From the IMG/VR virus record IMGVR_UViG_3300036716_001916, positions 1 to 26,686 of that record: a DNA stretch of 26,686 bases; one strand, given 5' to 3'. Positions 13,960 to 21,676 of this stretch are shown here, one piece after another. Below the pieces are notes generated by a model. That model worked only from the letters and a program-made list of their open reading frames with translations, did not search any database and was not told the DNA's origin. The translations under genes and the position numbers were made by a program. This DNA comes from a virus. Every line of letters starts with the position of its first letter. The stretch's first letter is position 1.

Positions 13960-14883
13960 TTAATCTTTAAACCTACTTATATTAAAAATTTCATTCAACC
14001 TATTCTTTGTGCTTTCAACATCATAACAAAGATAATCATTAATGTACCAATATATAAATTTCATGGCCTTTTCTTTTTTATGCCAACTTATATCATTACA
14101 TAATTTAGGTAATTGAGTTAAGCTTTGTAGCTGTTTAGTTACCCAATGATACTCCGGAAAACCATATGATATAATAGGTACTTCATGCATTAAACATTCT
14201 ATTCCTGCAGTACTATTATCTAATATTGCAACTCGAGTATGCGGAAGGAAGTCATGTATAGATTCATATCCATCTCTTACATCTATTCCATCTTGAATCC
14301 ATTTATCTACAATATCTTTTTGTTTGCCTCTTAGCTTTAATCTTGGATGAATCTTTACTACGATTGGAAACTCTGTTACCTGTGCATATAATCTTTCTAC
14401 TATCAATGTAATACTTTCCCAATGACCACCTAAACCAAATCCTTTTACAGTTTCATCATCGGGCATCTGGCCGATAACTAATATATGCTCTTTTGGTACA
14501 TCTTTAGCCTTTCTCCATTTGAGTAATATAGAATCATCCCATTTATTAGATCTTTGATTAATTAGAGTTTCTATTTTACTCCAATCCATATTGTTCTTAG
14601 AATTTAAATGAGAATACATTATATCTGGTTCATATGGTTCTTCGAAAGCCAATTTAGAAGCATTAGCATATCCAATAGTATCAATTGCAAAATGTTTTGA
14701 AGTAGGTGCTGTAGGTTTAACAAATAACACATTCGAATAATTCATCTGAGTTAAATCAGTATGATTAAATATATTAAGATCTTCTGGATAATCTATTTGT
14801 TCCAATGCTTGTTTTATACACGTACGTGCATAATCGAAGTTCCCTTTCCATTCAAACTTATGATCATATATTTTATATGCCAC
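13960..14883 (-). CDS. KpsC/KpsS-like sugar transferase
   Basis: A protein of about 307 aa resembling the capsule-synthesis (KpsC/LpsZ, KpsS) transferase family that adds Kdo to lipid or polysaccharide acceptors. Matching stretches are LVIGQMPDDETVKGFG (the family GQ-x-x-DD motif), FPIVVKIHPR (K-x-HP) and AILDNSTAGIECLMHEVPII followed by SYG (nucleotide-sugar site and Ser/Thr-Gly-E pattern). It would act in the cytosol; the acceptor is unknown, and surface modification of the host or of a virion protein are options. The first ATG is far inside; GTG at 14883, after GGAG, is the likely start, and a TTG at 14904 is an alternative. It sits oddly between uvsY and uvsW, overlapping uvsY by 11 nt. 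T4 has no equivalent there. Confidence 0.7.
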   Translation of the reverse strand: MAYKIYDHKFEWKGNFDYARTCIKQALEQIDYPEDLNIFNHTDLTQMNYSNVLFVKPTAPTSKHFAIDTIGYANASKLAFEEPYEPDIMYSHLNSKNNMDWSKIETLINQRSNKWDDSILLKWRKAKDVPKEHILVIGQMPDDETVKGFGLGGHWESITLIVERLYAQVTEFPIVVKIHPRLKLRGKQKDIVDKWIQDGIDVRDGYESIHDFLPHTRVAILDNSTAGIECLMHEVPIISYGFPEYHWVTKQLQSLTQLPKLCNDISWHKKEKAMKFIYWYINDYLCYDVESTKNRLNEIFNISRFKD

Positions 14884-15316
14884 TGGTAAACTTTCTCCAT
14901 TCAATCATATTCTTAATGTTCTGATGTCTCCATTTAATATTCTCTAACATTTCTTTAAGAACACTTGTAATTTCTTCTAAATATGCAATTTTGGCTTGGT
15001 GTTCTTGAATAATTGGATCTGCATCATAATATTTATCTAAGTCTCCTTTGAGCACAGTATTACCATGTAAAGGATCATATTCCCATCCTTTTGAATCCAT
15101 TTCTTCTTGAGTTAATTTACCGCCATAATGATTAAACTTATCTTTAAGTATAACCTTATATTCTAATTGAGCTTTCTTTAACCGCATGCGATTTGAACTT
15201 AAGAGCTCTAAGTATTTAGAATGTAAATTTGCAGATTGACGAGAAGCTTCGTCTAAGGCCATTTCATCTATTTGTGAATCTTTCTTCCACATTTCTAGAA
15301 TAGTATCTAAATCCAT
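14873..15316 (-). CDS. uvsY: UvsY recombination mediator
   Basis: Mediator that loads the UvsX recombinase on gp32-coated single-stranded DNA. The 147 aa match T4 (137). The family pattern is visible: ALDEASRQSANLHSKYLELL, RLKKAQLEYKVILKDKFNHY, the YYDADPIIQEHQAKIAYLEE segment, and a C-terminal IKWRHQNIKNMIEWRKFTSG that matches the T4 helix ending in HIQDMRAFEAGK. I prefer ATG at 15316 over 15328 because GGAG sits 6-7 nt upstream of it and overlaps the codons after the first ATG. It is first in the operon from the promoter at 15346-15374. Confidence 0.9.
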   Translation of the reverse strand: MDLDTILEMWKKDSQIDEMALDEASRQSANLHSKYLELLSSNRMRLKKAQLEYKVILKDKFNHYGGKLTQEEMDSKGWEYDPLHGNTVLKGDLDKYYDADPIIQEHQAKIAYLEEITSVLKEMLENIKWRHQNIKNMIEWRKFTSGI

Positions 15317-15345
15317 AATTTTCTCCATATTATAGTTAACTGTTT

Positions 15346-15374
15346 ATTATACCACAGTTTCACTCAAAAGTACA
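15346..15374 (-). promoter_or_regulatory. Early-type promoter for uvsY-GT-uvsW
   Basis: On the minus strand: TGTACT (15374-15369), 17-bp spacer ending in TGTGG, TATAAT (15351-15346). It has one mismatch in the -35 relative to the others. It lies between the late gene ending at 15382 and uvsY. Confidence 0.8.
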
Positions 15375-15381
15375 TGTTTTT

Positions 15382-15846
15382 TTATTTAAATTCAAAGTAC
15401 GTATATTTAAATGTCACAGAAGCTTGTAAATACTCAACGTCATTAGCTATTGATGTAAAATCAGCTCCACTTAAAGATGTAGGAAAACAATCTTTAAATA
15501 TAATTTCCTGTGTAACATTATTGTGTGAAGATAACACACTCAGTGTAGCATCGGAAGTGAAAGATTCATTTGTTGTAATACTATTATGCATCCAATCAAA
15601 CGTTTCTTTATAGTTTTCCATATTCTCTGTTATATTAAATGTAATAGTTAAATCATCAAATTCTAATCTATCACCGGTAAAACCTAAATTAACACCCTTA
15701 TATGGAGTATCAACTCCTGCTAAAGATATACTTGGCAATGTTACAGAATTACAAAAATATTCTAAATTAGGATACAAAGTATTATCAATAGAAAATTTAA
15801 ATCCTATTGGAGTTAAAAAATTCTTATTTGCTGTTAACGTTGCCAT
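15382..15846 (-). CDS. Tail-tube-fold structural protein (gene 3 position)
   Basis: A 154-aa protein that I place in the gp19-like tail-tube fold group. It has NFLTPIGFKFSIDNTLYPNL, the strand-rich LEYFCNSVTLPSISLAGVDT, FTGDRLEFDDLTITFNITEN, and FDWMHNSI, echoing gp19's order of CK-(I/A)-P, AGDRxFDD/ENV and a FxxWMN motif. It is a paralogue of gp19 at 21134-21661 and sits where cyanophages place gene 3 (tail completion), so it may cap or terminate the tube. The assignment to gp3 is uncertain. The start has GGAG 8 nt upstream. It overlaps the preceding 100-aa gene by 23 nt, suggesting coupling. Confidence 0.7.
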   Translation of the reverse strand: MATLTANKNFLTPIGFKFSIDNTLYPNLEYFCNSVTLPSISLAGVDTPYKGVNLGFTGDRLEFDDLTITFNITENMENYKETFDWMHNSITTNESFTSDATLSVLSSHNNVTQEIIFKDCFPTSLSGADFTSIANDVEYLQASVTFKYTYFEFK

Positions 15847-16126
15847 TATTTATTCTCCATTTTTCTTTTAACCAAGATTGAAACTTTACAGTGTATTCTT
15901 TTTGTGTATATCGCGTTGAACCAAAAGCAAGATTTTCATCACAATTATCTAACCACATTCTAGTACAAAACTGATTATATGACACTTTTTCACTATCTGA
16001 AAAAGCAATATTGTCTGAAGGATTTAAAGCAAAGGCTGAAGCAATCTTCGAATTAACATCGTCATCAACATTACCATCCCAATTAAGATCAATCATTTCT
16101 AATTGTTGCGTTTTATAATTTTTCAT
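15824..16126 (-). CDS. Unknown 100-aa late protein downstream of gp23
   Basis: I do not recognise this protein. It contains LEMIDLNWDGNVDDDVNSKI, YNQFCTRMWLDNCDENLAFG and a basic C-terminal FQSWLKEKWRINNGNVNSK. Tryptophans and Asp clusters are notable; there is no membrane segment. The start is ATG at 16126. Six more codons upstream, from TTG at 16144, are in frame but lie within the promoter. No Shine-Dalgarno precedes the ATG; the TATAAATA box at 16132-16139 places the predicted transcript start at or next to the A of the ATG, giving a leaderless mRNA. It overlaps the tail-tube-fold gene, so it may be a virion or assembly protein of the tail. Confidence 0.7.
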   Translation of the reverse strand: MKNYKTQQLEMIDLNWDGNVDDDVNSKIASAFALNPSDNIAFSDSEKVSYNQFCTRMWLDNCDENLAFGSTRYTQKEYTVKFQSWLKEKWRINNGNVNSK

Positions 16127-16131
16127 ATATC

Positions 16132-16139
16132 TATTTATA
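16132..16139 (-). promoter_or_regulatory. Late promoter (TATAAATA), possibly leaderless
   Basis: An exact late box just past the U-tract of the gp23 terminator. T4 geometry (-13 to -6) puts +1 near 16126, the first base of the downstream ATG. Confidence 0.65.
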
Positions 16140-16142
16140 CGC

Positions 16143-16170
16143 AAAAAAAAGCAGGATCCGAAGATCCTGC
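16143..16170 (-). terminator. Rho-independent terminator after gp23
   Basis: On the minus strand: 8-bp stem GCAGGATC/GATCCTGC closed by a UUCG tetraloop (16162-16159), then eight U (16150-16143). It is the classic strong T4-type terminator and ends the 21-22-23 transcript. Confidence 0.93.
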
Positions 16171-16197
16171 TTTAAAAGCGCTAAGTCTTTTTTTGGT

Positions 16198-17532
16198 TTA
16201 GACCATAATGTCGTCAACGCGGAAGATACGGAAATAAGGATTAGCCCTATTAGTACCTGTTCCATCAGCTGCAACAAATGGGTTAGCAACCATACCATAT
16301 CGAGTTTTAAATCCGATGCGAGGTTGGAAGTCATTTTCACCAATAGCTTTGACCATAGTCAAAGGAACATATGGGCAATAGAACATACCAGCATCATATG
16401 GATTAGATCCTCTATAACCTACACACGCGAAGTCTGTAGTTGAATAAGGATCAATATAAACCTTCATACGACCGTTAAGAACACCGGCAAAAGTATTACC
16501 AGTATCATCAACGTTTAGGTTAGTTGCAAGAGCTGGAGAATAATCCAACACACCAGCAGCAGCTAGTGCAGAAGCAACGTCAGAAGAACAAACAACAAAG
16601 TTGCCTTTTCCTCTACGAGTTTCTTTAGAGATCACATTAGCTTCTCTTTCGAGTTGCATAACTAGACCTTTGAATTTTTCAGCCATCCAACGACCATCAC
16701 TATCAGTACCGACATCAAAGATACCAGATACTGCAGTTGAAGTTTGAAGTGCACCGATTTTTGCTTTAGTAAGAATAGTTCTTACCATTTCACGGTTAAT
16801 TTCAGCTAAGATTTCAGCTGAAAGAATGTTAGCAAGTTCGCCTTCAGCGTCTAGACCGTGGACTGCTTTAAGATCTTGAGCAAGTTCCATAGTGTATTCA
16901 GCTTTAAGAGCTCTTGATTTAGCTGTAACGGTTGATTTCTCGATTGAGAAAGCCATTTCGCCAAATGCGTCACCACCAGCAATTGCTGAACCAGCTACGT
17001 GAGTACCTTGGGCTTCAGCTTGAGCTGTAGTATCGCCTTCACCGTAAGTTGATATTACATCAGCAGTATCAGCAATAGATCCATCAGTATCAGCATCAAC
17101 TACACCAGCAAGTCCAGTAGGATCTGCTTGATGAGTACCTGCTCCTGAGAAATCAGTATCAGCTTCGTCGAATAATGCTTCAGTACCACCTTGAGTGCTG
17201 TACTTAGACTTCATTGCAAAGATTAGACCAGTTGGACCAGTCATAGGTTGAACGCCAGCAATATCATAAGCGATAAGGTTAGGCATTGCACGCCTTACTA
17301 AAGAGATCAAAACCGGATCAAAGTTAGCAACATTAGCACCGGTAGCGTTAGCTGCGGCTGCTTCTGTAACAAAACCTTGAGTTTGGTTTCGCTCTTCTTG
17401 CAAAGCAATTTCTTGGTTTTCCAAGAGTCGAGCAGTAACGGCTTGCTTGTACTTGCTGTCTATAGCTGGAGCATCTGAGTGCTCAAGTACTGGTTGCCAT
17501 TTCTCGACTAATTTATTATCTGTATTAAACAT
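16198..17532 (-). CDS. gp23: Major capsid protein gp23
   Basis: HK97-fold major head protein, 444 aa against 521 in T4. Recognisable parts are FDPVLISLVRRAMPNLIAYD followed by IAGVQPMTGPTGLIFAMKSKY near the N-terminus, SRALKAEYTMELAQDLKAVH, ILAEINREMVRTI, GKGNFVVCSSDVASALAAAG and a C-terminal ENDFQPRIGFKTRYGM. The region near residues 90-170 is a short Asp/Gly/Thr-rich loop in place of the larger T4 insertion. A gp21 cleavage site is likely after E57 (FVTE then AAAANATG), which fits the family's x-x-E rule. It has a strong Shine-Dalgarno (AGGGGA). It follows gp22 after 23 nt and ends at a UUCG terminator. Confidence 0.97.
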   Translation of the reverse strand: MFNTDNKLVEKWQPVLEHSDAPAIDSKYKQAVTARLLENQEIALQEERNQTQGFVTEAAAANATGANVANFDPVLISLVRRAMPNLIAYDIAGVQPMTGPTGLIFAMKSKYSTQGGTEALFDEADTDFSGAGTHQADPTGLAGVVDADTDGSIADTADVISTYGEGDTTAQAEAQGTHVAGSAIAGGDAFGEMAFSIEKSTVTAKSRALKAEYTMELAQDLKAVHGLDAEGELANILSAEILAEINREMVRTILTKAKIGALQTSTAVSGIFDVGTDSDGRWMAEKFKGLVMQLEREANVISKETRRGKGNFVVCSSDVASALAAAGVLDYSPALATNLNVDDTGNTFAGVLNGRMKVYIDPYSTTDFACVGYRGSNPYDAGMFYCPYVPLTMVKAIGENDFQPRIGFKTRYGMVANPFVAADGTGTNRANPYFRIFRVDDIMV

Positions 17533-17555
17533 ATTTGTCCCCTAATTAGATAAAA

Positions 17556-18707
17556 TTATTTTGAGTTAGTAATAGCTTGTGTGTATCTGCTCATATTATC
17601 TGAAAGATCAACCGGAGCTGAATCATTTCCTATAACTGCATCTACTTCAGATTCTGTTTCACTTACATCAGACTTGAAGTATGATTCTTTGATAGTAGTT
17701 ACTTTCATAGTGAAAGTTTCTAGATCTTCAAAATCAATAGATTCAACTAATGATGCGAGTTTCTCAGCTTCTGTATCAGCAAGCCCTGAAGAAGCTTCTC
17801 TTATTACTTGAGCGCGCGCATATGTTTGCGTAGTTTCATGTAACTTGATGTTTTCTTCTGTGGATTTATTGAGTTGTTCCTCTAGTTCAGCAACTTGCTC
17901 GGCCATATCGTCGATTAAATCTGCTTTACCTTCTGGTACTTCAATGTAATGTTCCTTAAAGACAGTTTGTAAAGAAGCCATAAAGTCTTCAGCAATCTCA
18001 GTCCTAAGACCAGTACTTACTGCTACTTCATTTTCTTTCATCCAAGATTCTACAACATAGTTCAAGTAGTTATCTACTTTTTCTACGATAGTCTTTTGAA
18101 TATCACCAACTTCTTCTTCAAGGTTTTGCGCGTATTCGCCTTCTAATCTATCGATTTCTGCACCTAATTTTGACTTAAGTGTTGCTTCGAAGATTGCTTC
18201 AGCTTTTGCTCTGAATCCTTCAGACAATGTAGCTTCCTCAGATACTAATGCATCTAAATCTTCTGAATAATCAAATTCCACTGCTTCTGCTTTCGCAGAT
18301 GCATCACTAGGTTTAGCTTTAGGATCAACAGCTTTCGGTGCTTTCTTAATAGCTTTATCTAGGGAACCATCATCTTCAGACTCATCGACTTTATTCATCT
18401 TTGCAAACATAGCTTGCGCTTCATGTTTTTTTGCCTTTTTAAGCATCTCAACTGCAGCGTTAATAACACCAGCTTTAGTAGAAGGAGTTTTAAAAGCAGG
18501 AGCAGTTTCTTCTACTTCTTCTTTTTCTTCTTCTTCTTTTTTAGCTTCTGTTACTTCTCCAGCATCAGCGTCTTCAGAAATTTCCTCGTTTCCAACTTCG
18601 TTTTCAACGAGCTCTTCTGAAGTTTCCACTTCAACTTGCTCTGCATCTTGAGATTCGCCTAAATCGACTACAGTTTCTTCAACTGCTTTTGTGTCTAATT
18701 CTGACAT
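17556..18707 (-). CDS. gp22: Prohead scaffold protein gp22
   Basis: Main internal scaffold of the prohead, degraded by gp21 during maturation. The 383-aa protein is strongly acidic at its N-terminus (Glu-rich tract about 20-70), has Lys/Ala-rich segments in the middle, and long helices toward the C-terminus (ADLIDDMAEQVAELEEQLNK then STEENIKLH). It is longer than T4 gp22 (269 aa), mainly from the acidic N-terminus; this extended form is common in marine T4-likes. The assignment rests on composition, helical content and the 21-22-23 order. It has an AGGAG start and runs directly into gp23. Confidence 0.9.
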   Translation of the reverse strand: MSELDTKAVEETVVDLGESQDAEQVEVETSEELVENEVGNEEISEDADAGEVTEAKKEEEEKEEVEETAPAFKTPSTKAGVINAAVEMLKKAKKHEAQAMFAKMNKVDESEDDGSLDKAIKKAPKAVDPKAKPSDASAKAEAVEFDYSEDLDALVSEEATLSEGFRAKAEAIFEATLKSKLGAEIDRLEGEYAQNLEEEVGDIQKTIVEKVDNYLNYVVESWMKENEVAVSTGLRTEIAEDFMASLQTVFKEHYIEVPEGKADLIDDMAEQVAELEEQLNKSTEENIKLHETTQTYARAQVIREASSGLADTEAEKLASLVESIDFEDLETFTMKVTTIKESYFKSDVSETESEVDAVIGNDSAPVDLSDNMSRYTQAITNSK

Positions 18708-18727
18708 TTTTCTCTCCTATTATAGAG

Positions 18728-19375
18728 TTAAAGTTTAGAGAGGAAATTTTTAAACGCTCTTATTTGCGCCTCAGCTAAATGCTTCGACGGCGTACGCTTA
18801 ATTTCAGTCTCAATCTTTTCAATTTCTTGTGCTTCTAAAATACCATTATTCCATATCCAATCTACTCCTTCCATAATTCCATTGACAAATGCCTCTGGAG
18901 CGGAAGGATCTTGAACGATATCTACTGTGGCTAACATAAAGTCAGACCCAACATAACTAGTACCATTTTTCTGTACAAGACTACCCATACCACGACTTGA
19001 TACACCAAGCTTAACTCCTCCATCTAACAAACCTTCAACGATTTGTCCCATAGGGGTTTTAAGAATTGATGCTTTTCCTACAACATTATTTCCCTCAAAT
19101 CTGAGGTCTGTAATTTTGTGTGAAACCTTATCTAGATTAATAGTAGGACCTTCGGGGTGATTTAACTCACCAACTGCCCTACCACTGAGAACTTGCTCAG
19201 CGACATATTTGTCAACTGCAGCCTCTAGAATTTTTTTCTCATATATGCGGCCATTACGATTTTTCTTATCAGCCTGCATAAACACGCCTTCAATAACATG
19301 TTGTTTTCCACCGGATTTAGTAGCTTCGGTGAAATGACTAATATTGCTTTCTGTATATTCCGTAATTAATTTCAT
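18728..19375 (-). CDS. gp21: Prohead maturation protease gp21
   Basis: Herpesvirus-type serine protease that processes the prohead. The 215 aa match T4 (212). Motifs are NRNGRIYEKKILEAAVDKYV, GRAVGELNHPEGPTINLDKV with the likely catalytic His73, and VKLGVSSRGMGSL with Ser126 or Ser127 as nucleophile, followed by a FMLATVDIVQDPSAPEAFV segment typical of the family. The C-terminus (after about 170) is a helical tail probably removed or used for self-processing. It starts 1 nt after the stop of the 56-aa core protein and has a weak Shine-Dalgarno, so coupling is likely. Confidence 0.95.
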   Translation of the reverse strand: MKLITEYTESNISHFTEATKSGGKQHVIEGVFMQADKKNRNGRIYEKKILEAAVDKYVAEQVLSGRAVGELNHPEGPTINLDKVSHKITDLRFEGNNVVGKASILKTPMGQIVEGLLDGGVKLGVSSRGMGSLVQKNGTSYVGSDFMLATVDIVQDPSAPEAFVNGIMEGVDWIWNNGILEAQEIEKIETEIKRTPSKHLAEAQIRAFKNFLSKL

Positions 19376-19376
19376 T

Positions 19377-19547
19377 TTAATCCGCTTGTTTTTCTTTAAC
19401 GCGATTGATTACAGTAGAGCCCAACTCAACTTTCTTAGCATTCATAGCAGCATCTATTTTTGCTGTCATAATACCGTCGAAAGCTGTTTTAGCTTTTACC
19501 AAATCATCATCTTTTACGTTACCAATAAGTTCTTCAATTTTACTCAT
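19377..19547 (-). CDS. Small prohead core protein (gp67/gp68 position, 56 aa)
   Basis: A short ORF between gp20 and gp21, where T4 has genes 67 and 68. It begins MSKIEELIGNVKDDDLVKAK and contains TAFDGIMTAKIDAAMNAKK, then ends with VINRVKEKQAD. Marine T4-likes encode similar 50-80 aa helical prohead core proteins with an xIMxxK pattern, which is why I call it a core protein. AAAGGAAAG supplies the Shine-Dalgarno. A TATAAATA late box at 19567 gives a leader of only about 14 nt, and the gene is the first of the 21-22-23 operon. Assignment to 67 rather than 68 cannot be made. Confidence 0.8.
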   Translation of the reverse strand: MSKIEELIGNVKDDDLVKAKTAFDGIMTAKIDAAMNAKKVELGSTVINRVKEKQAD

Positions 19548-19566
19548 TCGTTTCTTTCCTTTAATA

Positions 19567-19574
19567 TATTTATA
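19567..19574 (-). promoter_or_regulatory. Late promoter (TATAAATA) for core protein-21-22-23
   Basis: An exact late box just past the gp20 stop. The predicted start near 19561 leaves about 14 nt to the 56-aa gene. No other TATAAATA box lies in the gaps before gp21, gp22 or gp23, so this box is the nearest source of capsid mRNA. Confidence 0.75.
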
Positions 19575-19579
19575 ATAAT

Positions 19580-21067
19580 TTAGATGTCAAGGTCTATATC
19601 GTCGACGTCCCCAGCAGCTTTTTCAGCATTTATTTGCTTATCTAGCTCTTTTATTTCAACATCGGACTGTCTTAAGATCTTTTTTCTAATCCATTCATCT
19701 GAAACATACTTTCCAACGTAATCTTCCAACGTTCCTAACATTTCAAATCTTTCTCTATACATTTCAGATTCTTTAAGTTCTGCAAAATAATTATCTTCAA
19801 TAAAATCAAAAACAATATCTTGTCTAAACTTAGTCCAATCTTCTTTTGTAATTATACCTTTAAGCAATAACTGTGTTTTCAATACTTGCATAAAGACATC
19901 TGAGAACCTTTTTCGAAGTCTATCAATAAACTTCTTAAACTTCACTTCATCTCTTGTGATTTCAGTGCTTCTACCTAAACTAAATTGAACTTCTTGTTCT
20001 AATCTAGCCATAGGTACATTTAAACTTCTATATAGTTTCTTTTGGAAATATAAAATATCATCAATTTGTCCAAGATTCTCTCCACCTGGAAGAGTACTAA
20101 TTTCAGTACCTCGACCACCTTCACGTCTCGGTAAGAAGAAATCTTCTAACATCGACATGTGTTTACGATCATCCTTAACTGCACCAGTACTAGCATCATA
20201 TACCATTTTGTTACGATACTTATTCATGATATTGGTTAAGTATTCTTCTGCTTTACCTTTAGGTAAGTTACCAACATCAATATAGAATATACGCCTTTCT
20301 GGTGCACGTGATATTCTGTATATTACAAGTGAATCTTCCATCATTCTTAATTGATTCACAGGCTTAATTGCTTTATGCAAATAAGATAAAATTCGTTTGC
20401 GAGAAGGATCTAACATTCCAGAAGTGCCATATACAATAGCATCTGGATGTATTTTTAAACCTTCATTTGATTGTCCTATTTTGTCATCTTGAAATAAGAA
20501 ATATTCTTTTTGCTTAACAATAACATCGGCATTAGTTTTTGGATCTCTTTTAGATTCAATTTCTTTTACCTTCCTAAGCTTTAAAGGATCAATATACCTA
20601 AGCTCTTTAATTCCAGCTTTAGGATTTGTGTCATCTATCATCACATGATATGGTAATCTACCATCAATATACCATTTTCTAAAAATATCATTTCCATATG
20701 AAGTAAAATCAAGTAAACGTATTACTGTTTTAAATTCATTTCTAATAGAATCTTTTATTTTATCTGATGCATCAACTTTGTCTAATACTATAAAGACTGG
20801 AGCTGAATCTCCATCACCAATAATTGCCTCATTTACAATATCTTCAATAGCCGCATCAGTTTCAGGCTGAGTAGCTACATCTCTATATTTAATAATGAGA
20901 TCTTGTTCATTCTTTTGTTTATCACCGTCTAAATCAACATATGCACCAAAATGTCCACCGCTAGATATTACACCTGCACCGTCCTGTTCGGTATCTGGCA
21001 CAAAAGAGATCGGTTCCCCGCCTTTTCCACCTTTTCTGTTGATTTCGAATCCGAAAAATTCTGCCAT
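19580..21067 (-). CDS. gp20: Portal protein gp20
   Basis: Dodecameric portal at the head vertex, which starts head assembly and is the DNA channel. The 495 aa compare with 524 in T4. Characteristic parts are LIIKYRDVATQPETDAAIED followed by IVNEAIIGD, FRKWYIDGRLPYHVMID, ELRYIDPLKLRKVKEI, the clip/stem-like LPKGKAEEYLTNIMNKYRNK then MVYDASTGAVKDDRK, and FLPRREGGRGTEISTLPGGE with QIDDILYFQKKLYRSLNVP. The last segments are used widely as a gp20 marker. It has its own late box at 21116 and an 8-bp hairpin in the short leader. Confidence 0.97.
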   Translation of the reverse strand: MAEFFGFEINRKGGKGGEPISFVPDTEQDGAGVISSGGHFGAYVDLDGDKQKNEQDLIIKYRDVATQPETDAAIEDIVNEAIIGDGDSAPVFIVLDKVDASDKIKDSIRNEFKTVIRLLDFTSYGNDIFRKWYIDGRLPYHVMIDDTNPKAGIKELRYIDPLKLRKVKEIESKRDPKTNADVIVKQKEYFLFQDDKIGQSNEGLKIHPDAIVYGTSGMLDPSRKRILSYLHKAIKPVNQLRMMEDSLVIYRISRAPERRIFYIDVGNLPKGKAEEYLTNIMNKYRNKMVYDASTGAVKDDRKHMSMLEDFFLPRREGGRGTEISTLPGGENLGQIDDILYFQKKLYRSLNVPMARLEQEVQFSLGRSTEITRDEVKFKKFIDRLRKRFSDVFMQVLKTQLLLKGIITKEDWTKFRQDIVFDFIEDNYFAELKESEMYRERFEMLGTLEDYVGKYVSDEWIRKKILRQSDVEIKELDKQINAEKAAGDVDDIDLDI

Positions 21068-21086
21068 AATTACTCCAATATTATCA

Positions 21087-21106
21087 GAGAGGACAATTGT
21101 CCTCTC
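21087..21106 (-). promoter_or_regulatory. Leader hairpin of gp20
   Basis: A perfect 8-bp stem (GAGAGGAC/GTCCTCTC) with an AATT loop between the late box and the gp20 Shine-Dalgarno. It would begin about 5 nt from the predicted 5' end of the mRNA. There is no U-tract, so a leader element is more likely than a terminator. Confidence 0.65.
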
Positions 21107-21115
21107 CTCTAATAT

Positions 21116-21123
21116 TATTTATA
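21116..21123 (-). promoter_or_regulatory. Late promoter (TATAAATA) for gp20
   Basis: An exact late box in the 66-nt gap between gp19 and gp20; predicted start near 21110. Confidence 0.75.
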
Positions 21124-21133
21124 CAACTTATTT

Positions 21134-21661
21134 TTAGCTAGTTGTGTCAGATTCCCAATAGCTACAAACTAAATCAACTGCAAATTCTTCAATTTCATCT
21201 GAAGAATCATAGTTAAGTTCAATTGCTGCTACTGAAACAGGCCAACACCCTCTCATATTATAAGTTTTTACTGTTGCGCCACTTTTATCAAGTTGTTCGA
21301 TGATTATATCGGCTGAATAATCAGTAACATTGGCTATGCCAGTATTACTTTCATGTCCATTAATTCCGTTCATCCATCGTTCGAACGCGTTCCTAACAGC
21401 AAAGTCAACATCATTAATGATAGTTAATCCGACATTTTCGAATATTCTATCACCAGCAATACTAAATTTTCTTCCGCGGAAAGCAACTTCAACAGCACCT
21501 ATAGTAGATGCAGGAATTGAAATTTGCTTACACATAAAGGAAGTTAACTCAACATCACCCTGAGCATAGCTCGGGAAGTTAACAGTCGCTTTGAACATAT
21601 TAGGACGTGCACCGCCACCAGTAAGTTTAGATTTAAAATCATCTACTCCTAAGATTGCCAT
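21134..21661 (-). CDS. gp19: Tail tube protein gp19
   Basis: Major subunit of the inner tail tube, 175 aa (T4 163). Matching parts are GGGARPNMFKATVNFPSYAQ, FMCKQISIPASTIGAVEVAF, GRKFSIAGDRIFENVGLTII, AFERWMNGINGHESNTG, MRGCWPVSVAAIELNYDSSD and a final FAVDLVCSYWES, which follows T4 gp19 closely in order. The Shine-Dalgarno is AGGAGG. It follows gp18 after 15 nt, so the pair is probably made from the same late mRNA from 23455. Confidence 0.96.
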   Translation of the reverse strand: MAILGVDDFKSKLTGGGARPNMFKATVNFPSYAQGDVELTSFMCKQISIPASTIGAVEVAFRGRKFSIAGDRIFENVGLTIINDVDFAVRNAFERWMNGINGHESNTGIANVTDYSADIIIEQLDKSGATVKTYNMRGCWPVSVAAIELNYDSSDEIEEFAVDLVCSYWESDTTS

Positions 21662-21676
21662 TATACTGTCCTCCTA

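Noticed and set aside
16131-16343. 70-aa minus-strand ORF across the gp23 terminator
   Set aside because: Overlaps the gp23 3' end in another frame and runs through the terminator hairpin.
18414-18620. 68-aa plus-strand ORF rich in Phe
   Set aside because: Complement of the gp22 Glu/Lys-rich region; compositional artefact.
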